Positions 40,602 to 49,985 of a DNA stretch of 64,000 nt are shown in pieces (position 1 is the stretch's first letter; every line of letters begins with the position of its first letter). The stretch comes from Pseudomonas grimontii. GTDB lineage: Bacteria; Pseudomonadota; Gammaproteobacteria; Pseudomonadales; Pseudomonadaceae. A program made the translations under genes and the position numbers. The stretch spans positions 62,001-126,000 of the forward strand of contig NZ_VFES01000007.1 of assembly GCF_007858185.1 (NCBI RefSeq), given 5' to 3'. The notes beneath the pieces were generated by a model that was given only the letters and a program-made list of their open reading frames with translations, was not told the origin of the DNA and made no database searches.

Positions 40602-42323
40602 ATGACCTTCAACTTGCATCGAATCCTGTCCCTGTGGGCGGGCGTACTGGTCGTCGCCCTACTGGTCATCATTCCGCTCGCTCTGTGGGTGCGTGTCCTT
40701 GGGGTGTTGATCGCGGTGTGTTGTGTTGCATGGGCCTGGGTATCGCTGAACCGCCGGGCCGAGCGCCTGCTTGGGTCGGTCAGGTTGGCCGAGAACCTGT
40801 CTTTACCTGCAGCGTTGTTTCGTCACCCTGTGGTGCTGGTCTGCGGAGACAGCCTGGAAGGTCTGTTCGGTGAGATTCCGGCCGAGCAGTTGGCCCTGCG
40901 TGTTACGGCCTCGGGTTGCTATGTGCGCGTCCCGAACGTGGCGCAACTACCAGCCGTCACCGAGACGCTTTTGGCCCTGCGGCCGGGTTGGGCCGGGCAA
41001 CTGGGCGTGATGTTCATCGTCAATCCAGGTGCACACAGTGACAGCGCCGTCCTCGCCGGTCAGGTGCGTGCCTTCAGCCATCAGCTTGCCGTGGTGCGCA
41101 AGCGCGACGTTGCGCTGCCGCTGTTGCTGATGAGCTACCTGCAAACCCAGCAGGGTGAAGAGCCTTGGTTCTGTTGGAACAACGGCCAGGCCGAGACCCG
41201 TGTCCGTGATGCGGGTGCATGTGTCGGTTTGGCTGAGTGGCAACGGCAGACTGCTGACTTGCCCCTACAGGCCGTGCGGATGCAGGCGAGCATACAGCTG
41301 AACAGTGTCGTGGCCTGGCTGCATGAAGCGGTGCTGCCACACCTGGTGATTCGTAACACGCGCAGCCCCTTGGCAACCCTCTGTGCGGTCAAGCTGGCGG
41401 CGGCGCTGCCTCAGGCTGTCTCGGGAAACCTATGGCAGCAATGGTTGCGCGGCAAGGTCGCATTGGCTGATGACCGGCAGGTGGCAACGGGCGCGCGGTT
41501 GCCATTCCCCGACCCTTTGCTCAACCTGCTTGCACTCCGCCCGCGGCGTACCCCACTGCAACACGCAAGCCTCATGGCGCTCTGGTTGTTCACCGGCGCA
41601 GGTGTCATCGCGCTCGCCAGCTCTGCCTGGCAGAACACCTTATTGGCGCGCCAGGTCAGTGACGACCTGCGGCGCTATTCGGCTATCCCCCAGCCCAACC
41701 AGCGTAATCAGCGTGAGTTTCTTTGGCGTGAAAACGCTGTGAGCGTGCTCCGTCAGCACGCCCAGCGTCTGGACGCTTATTACCGACACGGCGCGCCCCT
41801 GGCCTTTGGCTTGGGCCTGTATCGCGGCGAACGCCTGCGCGCGCCGCTCCATGCCGTGTTGGCCGCTCACAGTGAGCCGCCACCGGCAGTCATGCCCGAG
41901 CCGGTCGCCAGTGCAGTGCGGCTAGATAGCCTGTCACTGTTTGCTCCCGGCAGTGCCCAGCTTAAACCGGGTTCGACCCACGTCCTGATCAAAGCGCTGG
42001 TCGACATCAAGGCCCAGCCAGGCTGGCTGATCGTTATCGCGGGGCATACCGATGCCACCGGAGATAGCAAAAAAAACCTACGGCTCTCCCACGCTCGTGC
42101 CGCCGCCGTGCATGCCTGGATGCAACACATGGGGCGCATCCCTGCCAGCTGCTTTGCGGTGCACGGATTCGGCGCCAGCTTCCCGATTGCGAGTAATGAC
42201 ACCGAGGCGGGGCGTGCCGCCAATCGCCGCGTCGATATCCGTCTGGTACCGGAGACGGGGGCCTGCGAGCTCTCCCGCCCTGGGCTGGACAGACAACCCC
42301 CTGTCGCATCCCGCGACGTTTAA
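40602..42323 (+). CDS. T6SS-associated inner-membrane protein with C-terminal OmpA peptidoglycan-binding domain
   Basis: The 573-residue product starts MTFNLHRIL at 40602, after the tssL stop. The frame is open back to 40560 inside tssL, but that start has no ribosome site. Two hydrophobic helices lie at about 8-50. A middle part of unknown fold follows, with a third hydrophobic stretch near 325-345 (LMALWLFTGAGVIALASSAW). The end (about 440-570) is an OmpA-like domain with VIAGHTDATGD, NLRLSHARAAAV and ANRRVDIRLVPE, including the Asp and Arg that bind diaminopimelate in the family. It probably anchors the secretion apparatus to the cell wall next to TssL (TagL-like role). A very similar OmpA domain ends the last gene of the window. 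Confidence 0.85.
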   Translation: MTFNLHRILSLWAGVLVVALLVIIPLALWVRVLGVLIAVCCVAWAWVSLNRRAERLLGSVRLAENLSLPAALFRHPVVLVCGDSLEGLFGEIPAEQLALRVTASGCYVRVPNVAQLPAVTETLLALRPGWAGQLGVMFIVNPGAHSDSAVLAGQVRAFSHQLAVVRKRDVALPLLLMSYLQTQQGEEPWFCWNNGQAETRVRDAGACVGLAEWQRQTADLPLQAVRMQASIQLNSVVAWLHEAVLPHLVIRNTRSPLATLCAVKLAAALPQAVSGNLWQQWLRGKVALADDRQVATGARLPFPDPLLNLLALRPRRTPLQHASLMALWLFTGAGVIALASSAWQNTLLARQVSDDLRRYSAIPQPNQRNQREFLWRENAVSVLRQHAQRLDAYYRHGAPLAFGLGLYRGERLRAPLHAVLAAHSEPPPAVMPEPVASAVRLDSLSLFAPGSAQLKPGSTHVLIKALVDIKAQPGWLIVIAGHTDATGDSKKNLRLSHARAAAVHAWMQHMGRIPASCFAVHGFGASFPIASNDTEAGRAANRRVDIRLVPETGACELSRPGLDRQPPVASRDV

Positions 42324-42346
42324 ATTTCCGAGAAAAGGAGCTTCAC

Positions 42347-42838
42347 ATGGCAATTCCCGTTTACCTCTGGCTGCAAGACGATGGTGGTGCCGAAATCAAA
42401 GGTTCGGTGAATGTCGATAAGCGTGTGGGCAGTATCGAGGTGGTCGCCCAGGACCACAGCCTGTACATCCCCACCGACAACAACACCGGAAAGTTGACCG
42501 GCGCGCGGGTTCACACCCCATTTCTGTTCTCCAAGGAAATCGATGCATCCAGTCCCTACCTCTACAAGGCGGTGACCACCGGGCAGACCCTCAAGAGTGC
42601 CGAGTTCAAGTGGTACCGCATCGACGATGCAGGGCAGGAAGTCGAGTACTTCATCACCAAGCTGGAAAACGTCAAGGTGGTGAAAGTCGCGCCGAAAATG
42701 CACGACGTCAAAGACTCCAGCAAAGAGAAGCACAACCACCTGGAACAGATTGAGTTGCGCTACGAGAAGGTCACCTGGACCTACAAGGACGGCAACATCA
42801 TTCACTCCGATTCCTGGAATGAACGCCAAAGCGCTTGA
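42347..42838 (+). CDS. hcp: T6SS tube protein Hcp (TssD)
   Basis: Hcp hexamers stack into the inner tube that is expelled by sheath contraction. The 163-residue product begins MAIPVYLWLQDDGGAEIKGS and shows family features: HTPFLFSKEIDASSPYLYKAV, SAEFKWYRI and LRYEKVTWTYKDGNI. An AAAAGGAG ribosome site precedes the ATG. A GC-rich stem-loop (42846-42878) directly follows the stop and may protect or limit the message, in keeping with the high level of Hcp needed. Confidence 0.95.
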   Translation: MAIPVYLWLQDDGGAEIKGSVNVDKRVGSIEVVAQDHSLYIPTDNNTGKLTGARVHTPFLFSKEIDASSPYLYKAVTTGQTLKSAEFKWYRIDDAGQEVEYFITKLENVKVVKVAPKMHDVKDSSKEKHNHLEQIELRYEKVTWTYKDGNIIHSDSWNERQSA

Positions 42839-42845
42839 TGCATTT

Positions 42846-42878
42846 GGAGCCGCAGGCGGGTTTTCGCCTGCCGGCTCC
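42846..42878 (+). other. GC-rich stem-loop after hcp
   Basis: GGAGCCG-C-AGGCG pairs with CGCCT-G-CCGGCTCC around a short T-containing loop. No U-tract follows, so it is a weak terminator candidate. An mRNA-stabilising hairpin or a partial transcription attenuator between hcp and clpV is likelier. The rest of the 136-bp gap shows nothing more. Confidence 0.6.
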
Positions 42879-42974
42879 CGGTGTGCTGGGTTGAGCGTCC
42901 GTTCGCGGGCGTTCAGCCAATCACATCGAGTTGAAAACCCATTCACCTAGCCCTTCGAACAAGGACGCAACCGT

Positions 42975-45641
42975 ATGGCACCGAATTCCACCCGCTTGCT
43001 TCGCCGTCTCAACCCCTATTGCGCACAGGCGTTAAGTGCGGCGGCTTCGTTGTGCCAGAACCGTGCACATGCGCAGATCACCATTGAGCACTGGCTGCTC
43101 AAGTTGCTGGGGCAGGGCGACGGTGACCTGACCGTGATTGCGCGTCGTTACGAGTGGAATCTGGAGACGCTGTGGTACGGGTTGCTGGAGCACATCGATC
43201 AGTTGCCCCACAGCGTGCAAAGCAAGCCGCAGTTGTCGGAGCCGCTGCAGCAACTGATCAAAAATGCCTGGATGCTTGCCTCGCTGGACGACAACAACGA
43301 CAGCCTGCGCTCCGTACACCTTTTGAGCGCGCTGATGGAAACGCCGGGCCTGCTGGCGTGTGAAGCCGCGTGGCCGCTGCTCAGCCTCAGTCAGGTGCAG
43401 TTGCAGCGTCTCGCGGCACTGTTGGATCAAACATCCGAAGAGCGTCCAGAGACGCAAGCGTCTGTTCCATCAGGCAGTGCCGCCGAACCTTCCAGTGAAC
43501 TCGCCATGCTCCCATCCGGCGTCAGCCAGGAGGATGCGTTGCTGGCTGTGTTGGACAGATTCACCCACGACCTCACCGCGCAGGCGGCGCAAGGGCAGAT
43601 CGACCCGGTATTTGGCCGCGACGACGAAATTCGCCAGGTTATCGACATCCTCAGCCGCCGACGCAAGAACAATCCGATCCTGGTGGGGGATCCCGGCGTC
43701 GGCAAAACCGCACTGGTTGAAGGCTTGGCCCTGAACATTGCCCAAGGCAAGGTGCCGGACAGCCTCAAATCGGTCTGTGTGCGCACCCTGGACCTGGGCT
43801 TGTTACAAGCTGGGGCAGGGGTTAAGGGTGAATTCGAACAACGCCTGAAAAACGTGATCGACGCCGTACAGCAATCCGAAAAACCGGTGCTGTTGTTTAT
43901 CGATGAGGCCCATACCCTGATCGGCGCCGGCAACCAGGCCGGCGGTGCCGATGCGGCCAACCTGCTCAAGCCGGCCCTGGCCCGTGGTGAATTGCGCACC
44001 ATCGCCGCGACCACCTGGAGCGAATACAAACAGTATTTCGAGCGCGATGCCGCCCTGGAACGGCGCTTCCAACGGGTCAAGGTCGATGAGCCGGATGACA
44101 CTAATGCGTGCCTGATGCTGCGAGGCCTCAAGGCGCGCTACGCCATCCATCACGGCGTGCATATCCAGGATACGGCGGTGCAGGCTGCGGTCAGCCTGTC
44201 GCGACGCTACCTGAGCGGTCGGCAACTGCCCGACAAAGCGGTCGACCTGCTGGACACCGCCAGTGCCCGCGTGCGCATGAGCCTGGACTGTGAGCCGCAG
44301 GTACTGACCCGCCTGAGCGCCCGGCAAATGGCCCTGGAACTGGAGGGCCAAGCGCTGGAACAGGATCAGCGACTGGGCGGCCAGGAGGCCGATGATCGCC
44401 TGACGGTGATAGCCGCCCAACACGCCGATTTGCAACGGCAGTCCCTCGATCTGGAACAGCAATATCGACAGGAACTTGACCTCACTCACCAACTGATTGA
44501 TGCGCGCCAGGCACAGCCACCGCAGCGCGAGACCTGCGCGCAACTGCAACGGCAGTTGGGCGACATCCAGGGCAAACAACCGCTGCTGTCGCTGGATGTG
44601 GACGCGCGCAGCGTGGCGGAAGTCATCGCCGACTGGACCGGTGTGCCGCTGGGCAGCCTGCTCAAGGACGAGCAGGCCAACCTGCTGATGCTGGAACAGC
44701 AATTGGCGGCGCGCGTTATTGGCCAGGCGTCGGCACTGAACGCCATGTCCCAGCGCCTGCGTGCGGCCAAAACCGGGCTTACCGATGACAAGGCGCCGCT
44801 AGGAGTGTTCCTGCTGGTTGGTACCAGTGGCGTAGGCAAGACCGAAACAGCCCTGGCCCTGGCCGACAGCCTGTTCGGTGGCGAAAAATCGCTGATCACC
44901 CTCAACTTTTCCGAGTACCAGGAAGCCCACACCGTCAGCCAGCTCAAAGGCTCGCCACCCGGCTACGTCGGCTACGGCCAAGGCGGAGTTTTAACCGAAG
45001 CGGTGCGCCAACGGCCCTACAGCGTTGTGCTGCTCGACGAAGTGGAAAAGGCTCATCGCGACGTGCTCAATCTGTTTTATCAGGTCTTTGATCGCGGCTT
45101 TATGCGCGACGGTGAAGGCCGCGAGATCGACTTTCGCAACACCGTCATTCTGATGACCTCCAACCTCGGCAGCGACCTGCTGCACACCTGTGTGCAGGAG
45201 CAACCCGACGCATCGGACAGCGTGCTGCACGAACAGCTGCGGCCGATCCTGCTCGACCACTTCCAGCCGGCGCTGCTGGCACGCTTTCAGACCCTCATCT
45301 ATCGCCCGCTGCAAGCCGATGCACTCAAGCGCATCGTGGCCATCAAGCTGGCCCAGGTCGCCAAACGCCTGCAACGCCATTACGGCCTCGATTGCCAGAT
45401 CGACGACGCCCTGAATGACGCGCTGGTTGCCGCCTGCCTGCTGCCCGACTCGGGCGCACGCAACATCGACAGCCTGCTCAACGAACAGATCCTTCCGGTA
45501 CTCAGCCAACAACTGTTGGAGCGTCGAGCCGCGCAGCAGCGCACCTATCGCGTGCGCCTCGGTTATAGCGCCGATGACGGTATCAGCCTGCACTTCGACG
45601 ATGTTCAAGACACGGTTCAGTCCGTCGCCTCGGAGGTGTGA
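42975..45641 (+). CDS. clpV: T6SS sheath-recycling AAA+ ATPase ClpV (TssH)
   Basis: ClpV disassembles contracted TssBC sheath so that it can be reused. The 888-residue protein has a Clp N-domain (about 1-150) and a first AAA+ module with Walker A GDPGVGKT (about residue 238) and Walker B LLFIDEAHTLIGAG. A middle coiled region (about 430-540) follows, then a second AAA+ module with Walker A GTSGVGKT (about 616) and Walker B VVLLDEVEKAH. Both ATP sites look intact. Its stop overlaps the vgrG start (45638-45641, ATG within GTGTGAACATG context), so the two are coupled. Confidence 0.95.
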   Translation: MAPNSTRLLRRLNPYCAQALSAAASLCQNRAHAQITIEHWLLKLLGQGDGDLTVIARRYEWNLETLWYGLLEHIDQLPHSVQSKPQLSEPLQQLIKNAWMLASLDDNNDSLRSVHLLSALMETPGLLACEAAWPLLSLSQVQLQRLAALLDQTSEERPETQASVPSGSAAEPSSELAMLPSGVSQEDALLAVLDRFTHDLTAQAAQGQIDPVFGRDDEIRQVIDILSRRRKNNPILVGDPGVGKTALVEGLALNIAQGKVPDSLKSVCVRTLDLGLLQAGAGVKGEFEQRLKNVIDAVQQSEKPVLLFIDEAHTLIGAGNQAGGADAANLLKPALARGELRTIAATTWSEYKQYFERDAALERRFQRVKVDEPDDTNACLMLRGLKARYAIHHGVHIQDTAVQAAVSLSRRYLSGRQLPDKAVDLLDTASARVRMSLDCEPQVLTRLSARQMALELEGQALEQDQRLGGQEADDRLTVIAAQHADLQRQSLDLEQQYRQELDLTHQLIDARQAQPPQRETCAQLQRQLGDIQGKQPLLSLDVDARSVAEVIADWTGVPLGSLLKDEQANLLMLEQQLAARVIGQASALNAMSQRLRAAKTGLTDDKAPLGVFLLVGTSGVGKTETALALADSLFGGEKSLITLNFSEYQEAHTVSQLKGSPPGYVGYGQGGVLTEAVRQRPYSVVLLDEVEKAHRDVLNLFYQVFDRGFMRDGEGREIDFRNTVILMTSNLGSDLLHTCVQEQPDASDSVLHEQLRPILLDHFQPALLARFQTLIYRPLQADALKRIVAIKLAQVAKRLQRHYGLDCQIDDALNDALVAACLLPDSGARNIDSLLNEQILPVLSQQLLERRAAQQRTYRVRLGYSADDGISLHFDDVQDTVQSVASEV

Positions 45642-48022
45642 ACATGCTGACTTTCTTCGATCACAGCCGACACACCCTGAGCGTTCACAACGTCAACGCC
45701 CACCTTGACGTCCTGGCCTTCGAAGGCCAGGAACGCCTAAGCGAACCCTTCGCCTATCACATCGAATTCACCAGCACCGAACGCGACCTCGCCGCCGAAA
45801 CCCTGCTCGGTAAAGACGCCCGTTTCAGCCTGCACGCCCCGCCGAAAAAGCTGCCCCTGTTAGGTTTGCCGCCACCCCCCATCAAACCCCTGCGCACCCT
45901 GCATGGTGTGGTCACCCGCTTCAAGCGCCAGTCCGGCTCCAACGACCAGGCCAGTTATGCAATCACCATGCAACCACGCCTGGCCCTGCTCGCGCGCGGT
46001 CGCCAGTTCCGCATCTACCAGCACCAATCGGTGCCGCAGATCGTCGAAAGCATCCTGCGCAGCCGCCACGCCTTTGAAGGCCAGGACTTTCTCTTCAGCC
46101 TCAAACGCGACTACCCCAAGCGCGAACAGGTCATGCAATACGGCGAAAGCGACCTGGCTTTCATCACCCGCCTGCTGGCCGAGGTGGGCATCTGGTACCG
46201 CTTCACCAGCGACGAGCGCCTGCGCATTGACGTGGTCGAATTTTGCGACGATCAACGCCTCTACCAGTTCAACGTCGAACTGCCATACCGCCCGCAATCC
46301 GGCCTCAGCAGCAGCGACCAGGACTGCGTGTGGCACCTGCAATCGAACCATCAGGTGGTCGAGCAACAGGTACATTTTCGCGCCTACCACCACCGCGAAG
46401 TCCATGCGCACCTGAGCGGCGACATCGACCAGACCCGCGGCGCCAAAACCACCTACGGCGAGGCCTACCACTACGCCGAACCCTACACCGCCCTCGGCGA
46501 CCGACTGGATCAGGACGAAGACCTGCTCAGCGAAAGCGGCTACTTCTACGCGCGCCTGCGCCACGAACGCTACCTCAACGATCAGACCCAACTCAACGGC
46601 ATCACCAGCAGCGCCACCCTGGCGCCGGGCCAGGTACTCAACGTCAGCGGCGGCGCGCCCCACGCTTTTACACCTGGAGCGGTGATCACCGGCCTCACAA
46701 CCACCGCCGCCCGTGACAGCAGTTTCATCGCCACCTTCGAGGCTATCCCCTATTCGGAAAGCGTGTGCTTTCGTCCAGAGCTCAAGAACAAACCCCTGAT
46801 CGCCGGCAGTATCCCCGCCCGCGTCACCAGCAACCTGGCCAACGACCCCTACGCCAATATCGACCTGGAGGGGCGCTACCGGGTGAGTTTCCTGTTCGAT
46901 CGCGACACGTGGACGCTGGGTCAAGAAAGCCTCTGGCTACGCCTCGCCCGACCCTACGCCGGCGACACCCACGGCCTGCACCTGCCGCTGATTGCCGGCA
47001 CCGAAGTGGCGGTGGCCTTCGAACAAGGCGACCCCGACCGCCCCTACATCGCCCACGCCCTGCACGACAGCCAGCACGTCGACCACGTGACCTTGCGCAA
47101 CTACAAACGCAACGTCCTGCGCACCCCGGCGAACAACAAGCTGCGCATGGACGACACGCGGGGGCAGGAGCACGTCAAGCTGAGTACCGAGCACAGTGGC
47201 AAGAGTCAGCTGAATCTTGGGCATCTGGTGGATGGCAAGAAGAAAAAGCGCGGGGAAGGGTTTGAGTTGCGCACCGATGGTTGGGGCGCGATTCGGGGGG
47301 GCAAGGGCTTGTTTATCAGTGCTGATGAACAGGCGAAAGCCATGGGTGATGTACTGAACATGGAGCCGGCCAATGCCCTCGTCCAAGGTGCGAAAGCACA
47401 GCTGGCCGAATGGCAGACAATTGCCCAGGCCCACCACAGCCGCCGCCCCAACACCGAGGGCCTGGACCAGTTTCAGGCCGATGCAAAAGATTTGCGCGCT
47501 CCGGCCATGCTGCTCAGCGCTCCCAACGGCATTGGCGCGGTGACGCCTGCGAGCCTGCTGCTCAAAAGCGGTGAAGCGCTCTACGTGCAAAGTGACGACG
47601 AGATCAACCTGGCCGCTGCCGAACGCCTGTCTATACACGCGAACCAGGCCATCTCGCTATTGGCCCAGCAAGAAGGCATGCGCCTGGTTTCCGGAAAGGG
47701 CCCCCTGGAAATCGAATCCCACGGCGACGTGATGAAGCTGATCGCCCAGCACGATATCGCCCTGCAGACCGTGCAAGGTCACCTGCAATTGACGGCCAAG
47801 AAGGGCATCACCCTGGGGTGTGGTGGGGGTTACATCCGCATTACAGCCAGTGGCGCCATCGATATCCATAGCCCCGGCCAGCTCAACCTCAAGGGGCAGC
47901 ACGTCTGGGAGAAACCGGCGAGCCAGGGTTTTCCGATGCCTGAATTACCGCGGTCGGTCTGTCAGGAGTGCCTTGAACGGGCGCGCAACAAGGCCGCCGG
48001 TTTACTGATGCGCGAAGATTGA
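45638..48022 (+). CDS. vgrG: T6SS spike protein VgrG (TssI) with DUF2345 and C-terminal tail
   Basis: VgrG trimers form the spike that carries effectors. The 794-residue product has the gp27/gp5-like base (about 10-500; VVEFCDDQRLY, GRYRVSFLFDRDTW, HLPLIAGTEVAVAFEQGDPDRPYI), a DUF2345 beta-helix extension (about 570-755; LLKSGEALYVQSDDEINL, ITLGCGGGYIRI) and a short tail of about 30 residues with a CQEC motif. I see no catalytic toxin domain in the tail, so it is more likely a docking site for the adaptor and effector encoded just downstream. The gene starts the cargo island vgrG-DUF4123-lipoproteins-lipase-PAAR. Confidence 0.95.
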   Translation: MNMLTFFDHSRHTLSVHNVNAHLDVLAFEGQERLSEPFAYHIEFTSTERDLAAETLLGKDARFSLHAPPKKLPLLGLPPPPIKPLRTLHGVVTRFKRQSGSNDQASYAITMQPRLALLARGRQFRIYQHQSVPQIVESILRSRHAFEGQDFLFSLKRDYPKREQVMQYGESDLAFITRLLAEVGIWYRFTSDERLRIDVVEFCDDQRLYQFNVELPYRPQSGLSSSDQDCVWHLQSNHQVVEQQVHFRAYHHREVHAHLSGDIDQTRGAKTTYGEAYHYAEPYTALGDRLDQDEDLLSESGYFYARLRHERYLNDQTQLNGITSSATLAPGQVLNVSGGAPHAFTPGAVITGLTTTAARDSSFIATFEAIPYSESVCFRPELKNKPLIAGSIPARVTSNLANDPYANIDLEGRYRVSFLFDRDTWTLGQESLWLRLARPYAGDTHGLHLPLIAGTEVAVAFEQGDPDRPYIAHALHDSQHVDHVTLRNYKRNVLRTPANNKLRMDDTRGQEHVKLSTEHSGKSQLNLGHLVDGKKKKRGEGFELRTDGWGAIRGGKGLFISADEQAKAMGDVLNMEPANALVQGAKAQLAEWQTIAQAHHSRRPNTEGLDQFQADAKDLRAPAMLLSAPNGIGAVTPASLLLKSGEALYVQSDDEINLAAAERLSIHANQAISLLAQQEGMRLVSGKGPLEIESHGDVMKLIAQHDIALQTVQGHLQLTAKKGITLGCGGGYIRITASGAIDIHSPGQLNLKGQHVWEKPASQGFPMPELPRSVCQECLERARNKAAGLLMRED

Positions 48023-48031
48023 GAGGGGAGC

Positions 48032-48787
48032 ATGAAGATGGCAACGCCAACAGAATGGCAAGAACAGATCGAGCGGGTAGGTGCCAGAGTCGGCATACAA
48101 CACGTTGACGTATTGCTCGACCAAACCGCCTGGGACAACTGCGCTATCCCTGCGATGAAAATGCTGAGACCAGACGTTCCATGGTTCTCATTGTTCAGCG
48201 GCACGCCGGAAGAAAAACTCCTGGAACAGGCGCCTTTGTTAATGCGCTTGGATCTTGCGCAGTGGAAACATAAAGCCTGGTTTGAAGAGCTGATAACCCA
48301 GTGCGCCACCGATGCTCGCTTGCTGGTGCTGATCTCACCGTTATCGTTTGATGCCCTGAGCCGTGCTCTACAAGTCCTCTTGCAAATCAAGTGGGGTGGT
48401 CAGGCGGGTCTGTTGCGCTATTACGACCCGCGCATCTTTCCGTTGTTAATGAACCGGATCCTCACGCAGGAGCAGCGCGCCGAATATTTGAGGCTCGCGA
48501 GCTATTGGGGCTGGCTGGACAGGGACGAACAGCCGCATTGGCTGCAAGGTAACTGCCAGATGCACGAGGAGCATGTTCAAGTTGGCTCGGCCATGGACCT
48601 CAGTGATCAGCAATGCGATTTGATCGGTTGTATTAGTGAGGCGCAGAACCTGCTGGTGGGCGGGAATTTTGATCACTTGGAAACAAACCAGGAGTCAAGT
48701 TTCGCCACGTTGTTCGCGTTTGTCGTGCAAGCAAATGAGGACAATTATTTTGGTGATTTAACTGAATACGTAAGGGGGGGATTGTGA
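48032..48787 (+). CDS. DUF4123 T6SS effector adaptor/chaperone
   Basis: The 251-residue product looks like a DUF4123 (Tap/TEC) adaptor, which loads an effector onto its VgrG. Family features are an N-terminal variable part followed by LLVLISPLSFDALSRALQ and GLLRYYDPRIFPLLM (about 130-150), the most conserved stretch of these proteins. It lies 9 bp after vgrG and is expected to serve the DUF2235 lipase encoded three genes on. A GGGGAG ribosome site precedes the ATG at 48032. There is another ATG two codons later. Confidence 0.85.
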   Translation: MKMATPTEWQEQIERVGARVGIQHVDVLLDQTAWDNCAIPAMKMLRPDVPWFSLFSGTPEEKLLEQAPLLMRLDLAQWKHKAWFEELITQCATDARLLVLISPLSFDALSRALQVLLQIKWGGQAGLLRYYDPRIFPLLMNRILTQEQRAEYLRLASYWGWLDRDEQPHWLQGNCQMHEEHVQVGSAMDLSDQQCDLIGCISEAQNLLVGGNFDHLETNQESSFATLFAFVVQANEDNYFGDLTEYVRGGL

Positions 48788-49287
48788 GATTCAAATCCAT
48801 ACCATCGGATACACAGCGTATTCGGAATGCTGAATTCTTTTCCAGACGAGAAGTGGGTGTGCTTAAACGGTTGGCGTTGATCATATTGTTTGGCCTGCTA
48901 ACCACTGTTGCTGGCTGCGGAACACTCATGGAACGAGGTGAGCAGTCTAAATCTTATGGGCAGTCGGGCTATTACTATCTCGGCGTTCAATATGACTGGC
49001 GGCTGCTGACATTGAAGGGGCGCGGTGGCTACGACTATACCCCCATGTTTTGTTATCTAAGCGTGGTGTGCCCTTTTGCTACTGTGCTCAGCATGCCGGC
49101 AGATTTTGTGGTCGATACCGTGATGCTGTATAGCGACCATCAAAACAAACTTGCATGGGAGCGGGAACTCAATAGTTATTTTCGCGATAAGTATTGCCGC
49201 AACGAGGGTGGCCCGGATGAGGCCGAACTCAGGAAGTTGGACCTTGATGTGTCGTTCTGTTCGGGTGGAAGTAATTACCAGTTGTGA
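48784..49287 (+). CDS. YceK/YidQ (DUF1375)-like lipoprotein
   Basis: The product is a probable outer-membrane lipoprotein with lipobox TTVAGC, then YYLGVQYDWRLL and LSMPADFVVDTVMLYSDH, which match the YceK/YidQ family of small lipoproteins of unknown function. I give the GTG at 48784, which overlaps the DUF4123 stop and has a strong AAGGGGGG ribosome site. An in-frame GTG at 48859 would yield a more standard lipoprotein signal starting right at LKRLALIILFGLL, so the first 25 residues may not be translated. Its position between adaptor and effector suggests a periplasmic protective or accessory role, which is inference only. Confidence 0.75.
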   Translation: MRFKSIPSDTQRIRNAEFFSRREVGVLKRLALIILFGLLTTVAGCGTLMERGEQSKSYGQSGYYYLGVQYDWRLLTLKGRGGYDYTPMFCYLSVVCPFATVLSMPADFVVDTVMLYSDHQNKLAWERELNSYFRDKYCRNEGGPDEAELRKLDLDVSFCSGGSNYQL

Positions 49288-49342
49288 GGCGATGCAACGT
49301 ACAGGTGCGATAAATTTTCTTGCGCAGCGGAGGTTTCAGGTT

Positions 49343-49864
49343 ATGGGTTTATCAATAAGAAGGATGCTGTTGCGAAGCCTATACGGTTTTTTTGGAGTGT
49401 CGTTACTCGGATGTTCCTCTGCCGATAATGAAATGGCGGCAGGGAATATACGGGCAGTTAACCACACGTTGGGTGCAATTAATTGGTTTTCGGTCAATGG
49501 CTATAGGGCGCATGGTGGTGGGGGAAGTTCATGCTGCATTGTTATGCCGATTAAATGGCGGCCTGGGTTGAAAGCCAATATCGAGTGGGAGGTTGACCCG
49601 GATCCTTTTGCTAAAATAAAACGAAAAACAATAGAGTATGGATTTGATGAAGAAGCATGGGTTGAACATGAGGGGCGGTTTCAACGCCATAGCACTGCAG
49701 TGGATATTCCAGAGTGGTCAGGTACTGAGTCTTGTGGTTTGAAAGTACATTTTTTGGTCTGTAATCAAATCAAGGTTACAACTTCTTGCTGGGGTTATGG
49801 CTCGCCCAATAATCCTATCAAGGAACCTCTCGATATGAAGGAGCCAGACGTATGTCCTAAGTAA
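49343..49864 (+). CDS. DUF3304-like lipoprotein, probable lipase immunity protein (copy 1)
   Basis: The 173-residue lipoprotein (lipobox SLLGC) carries a domain with VNHTLGAINWFSVNGYRAHGG, a CC pair and PIKWRPGLKANIEWEVDP, typical of DUF3304. The ATG at 49343 has a GGAGG site nine bases upstream. An open frame reaching back to 49151 overlaps the previous gene and has no signal peptide, so I rejected it. It is closely similar to the next gene and precedes the DUF2235 lipase. A periplasm-facing lipoprotein next to a phospholipase effector fits an immunity protein, but this is inferred from context. The gene is more AT-rich than the structural T6SS genes. Confidence 0.78.
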   Translation: MGLSIRRMLLRSLYGFFGVSLLGCSSADNEMAAGNIRAVNHTLGAINWFSVNGYRAHGGGGSSCCIVMPIKWRPGLKANIEWEVDPDPFAKIKRKTIEYGFDEEAWVEHEGRFQRHSTAVDIPEWSGTESCGLKVHFLVCNQIKVTTSCWGYGSPNNPIKEPLDMKEPDVCPK

Positions 49865-49985
49865 GAGCTGGTTCGACTCAAAAATAGGTTGGTCGATATG
49901 TTTGGCTGCTTTGTAGGATGCATGAGAGTGAAGTTTGAATAGGCATTTTTTATCGTGTCTGCATTGACTCAAGGGGTTGCAGGTT

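Noticed and set aside
49151..49342. N-terminal extension of the first DUF3304-like gene
   Set aside because: It lies inside the DUF1375 gene in another frame and would bury the lipoprotein signal; GGAGG before 49343 supports the later start.
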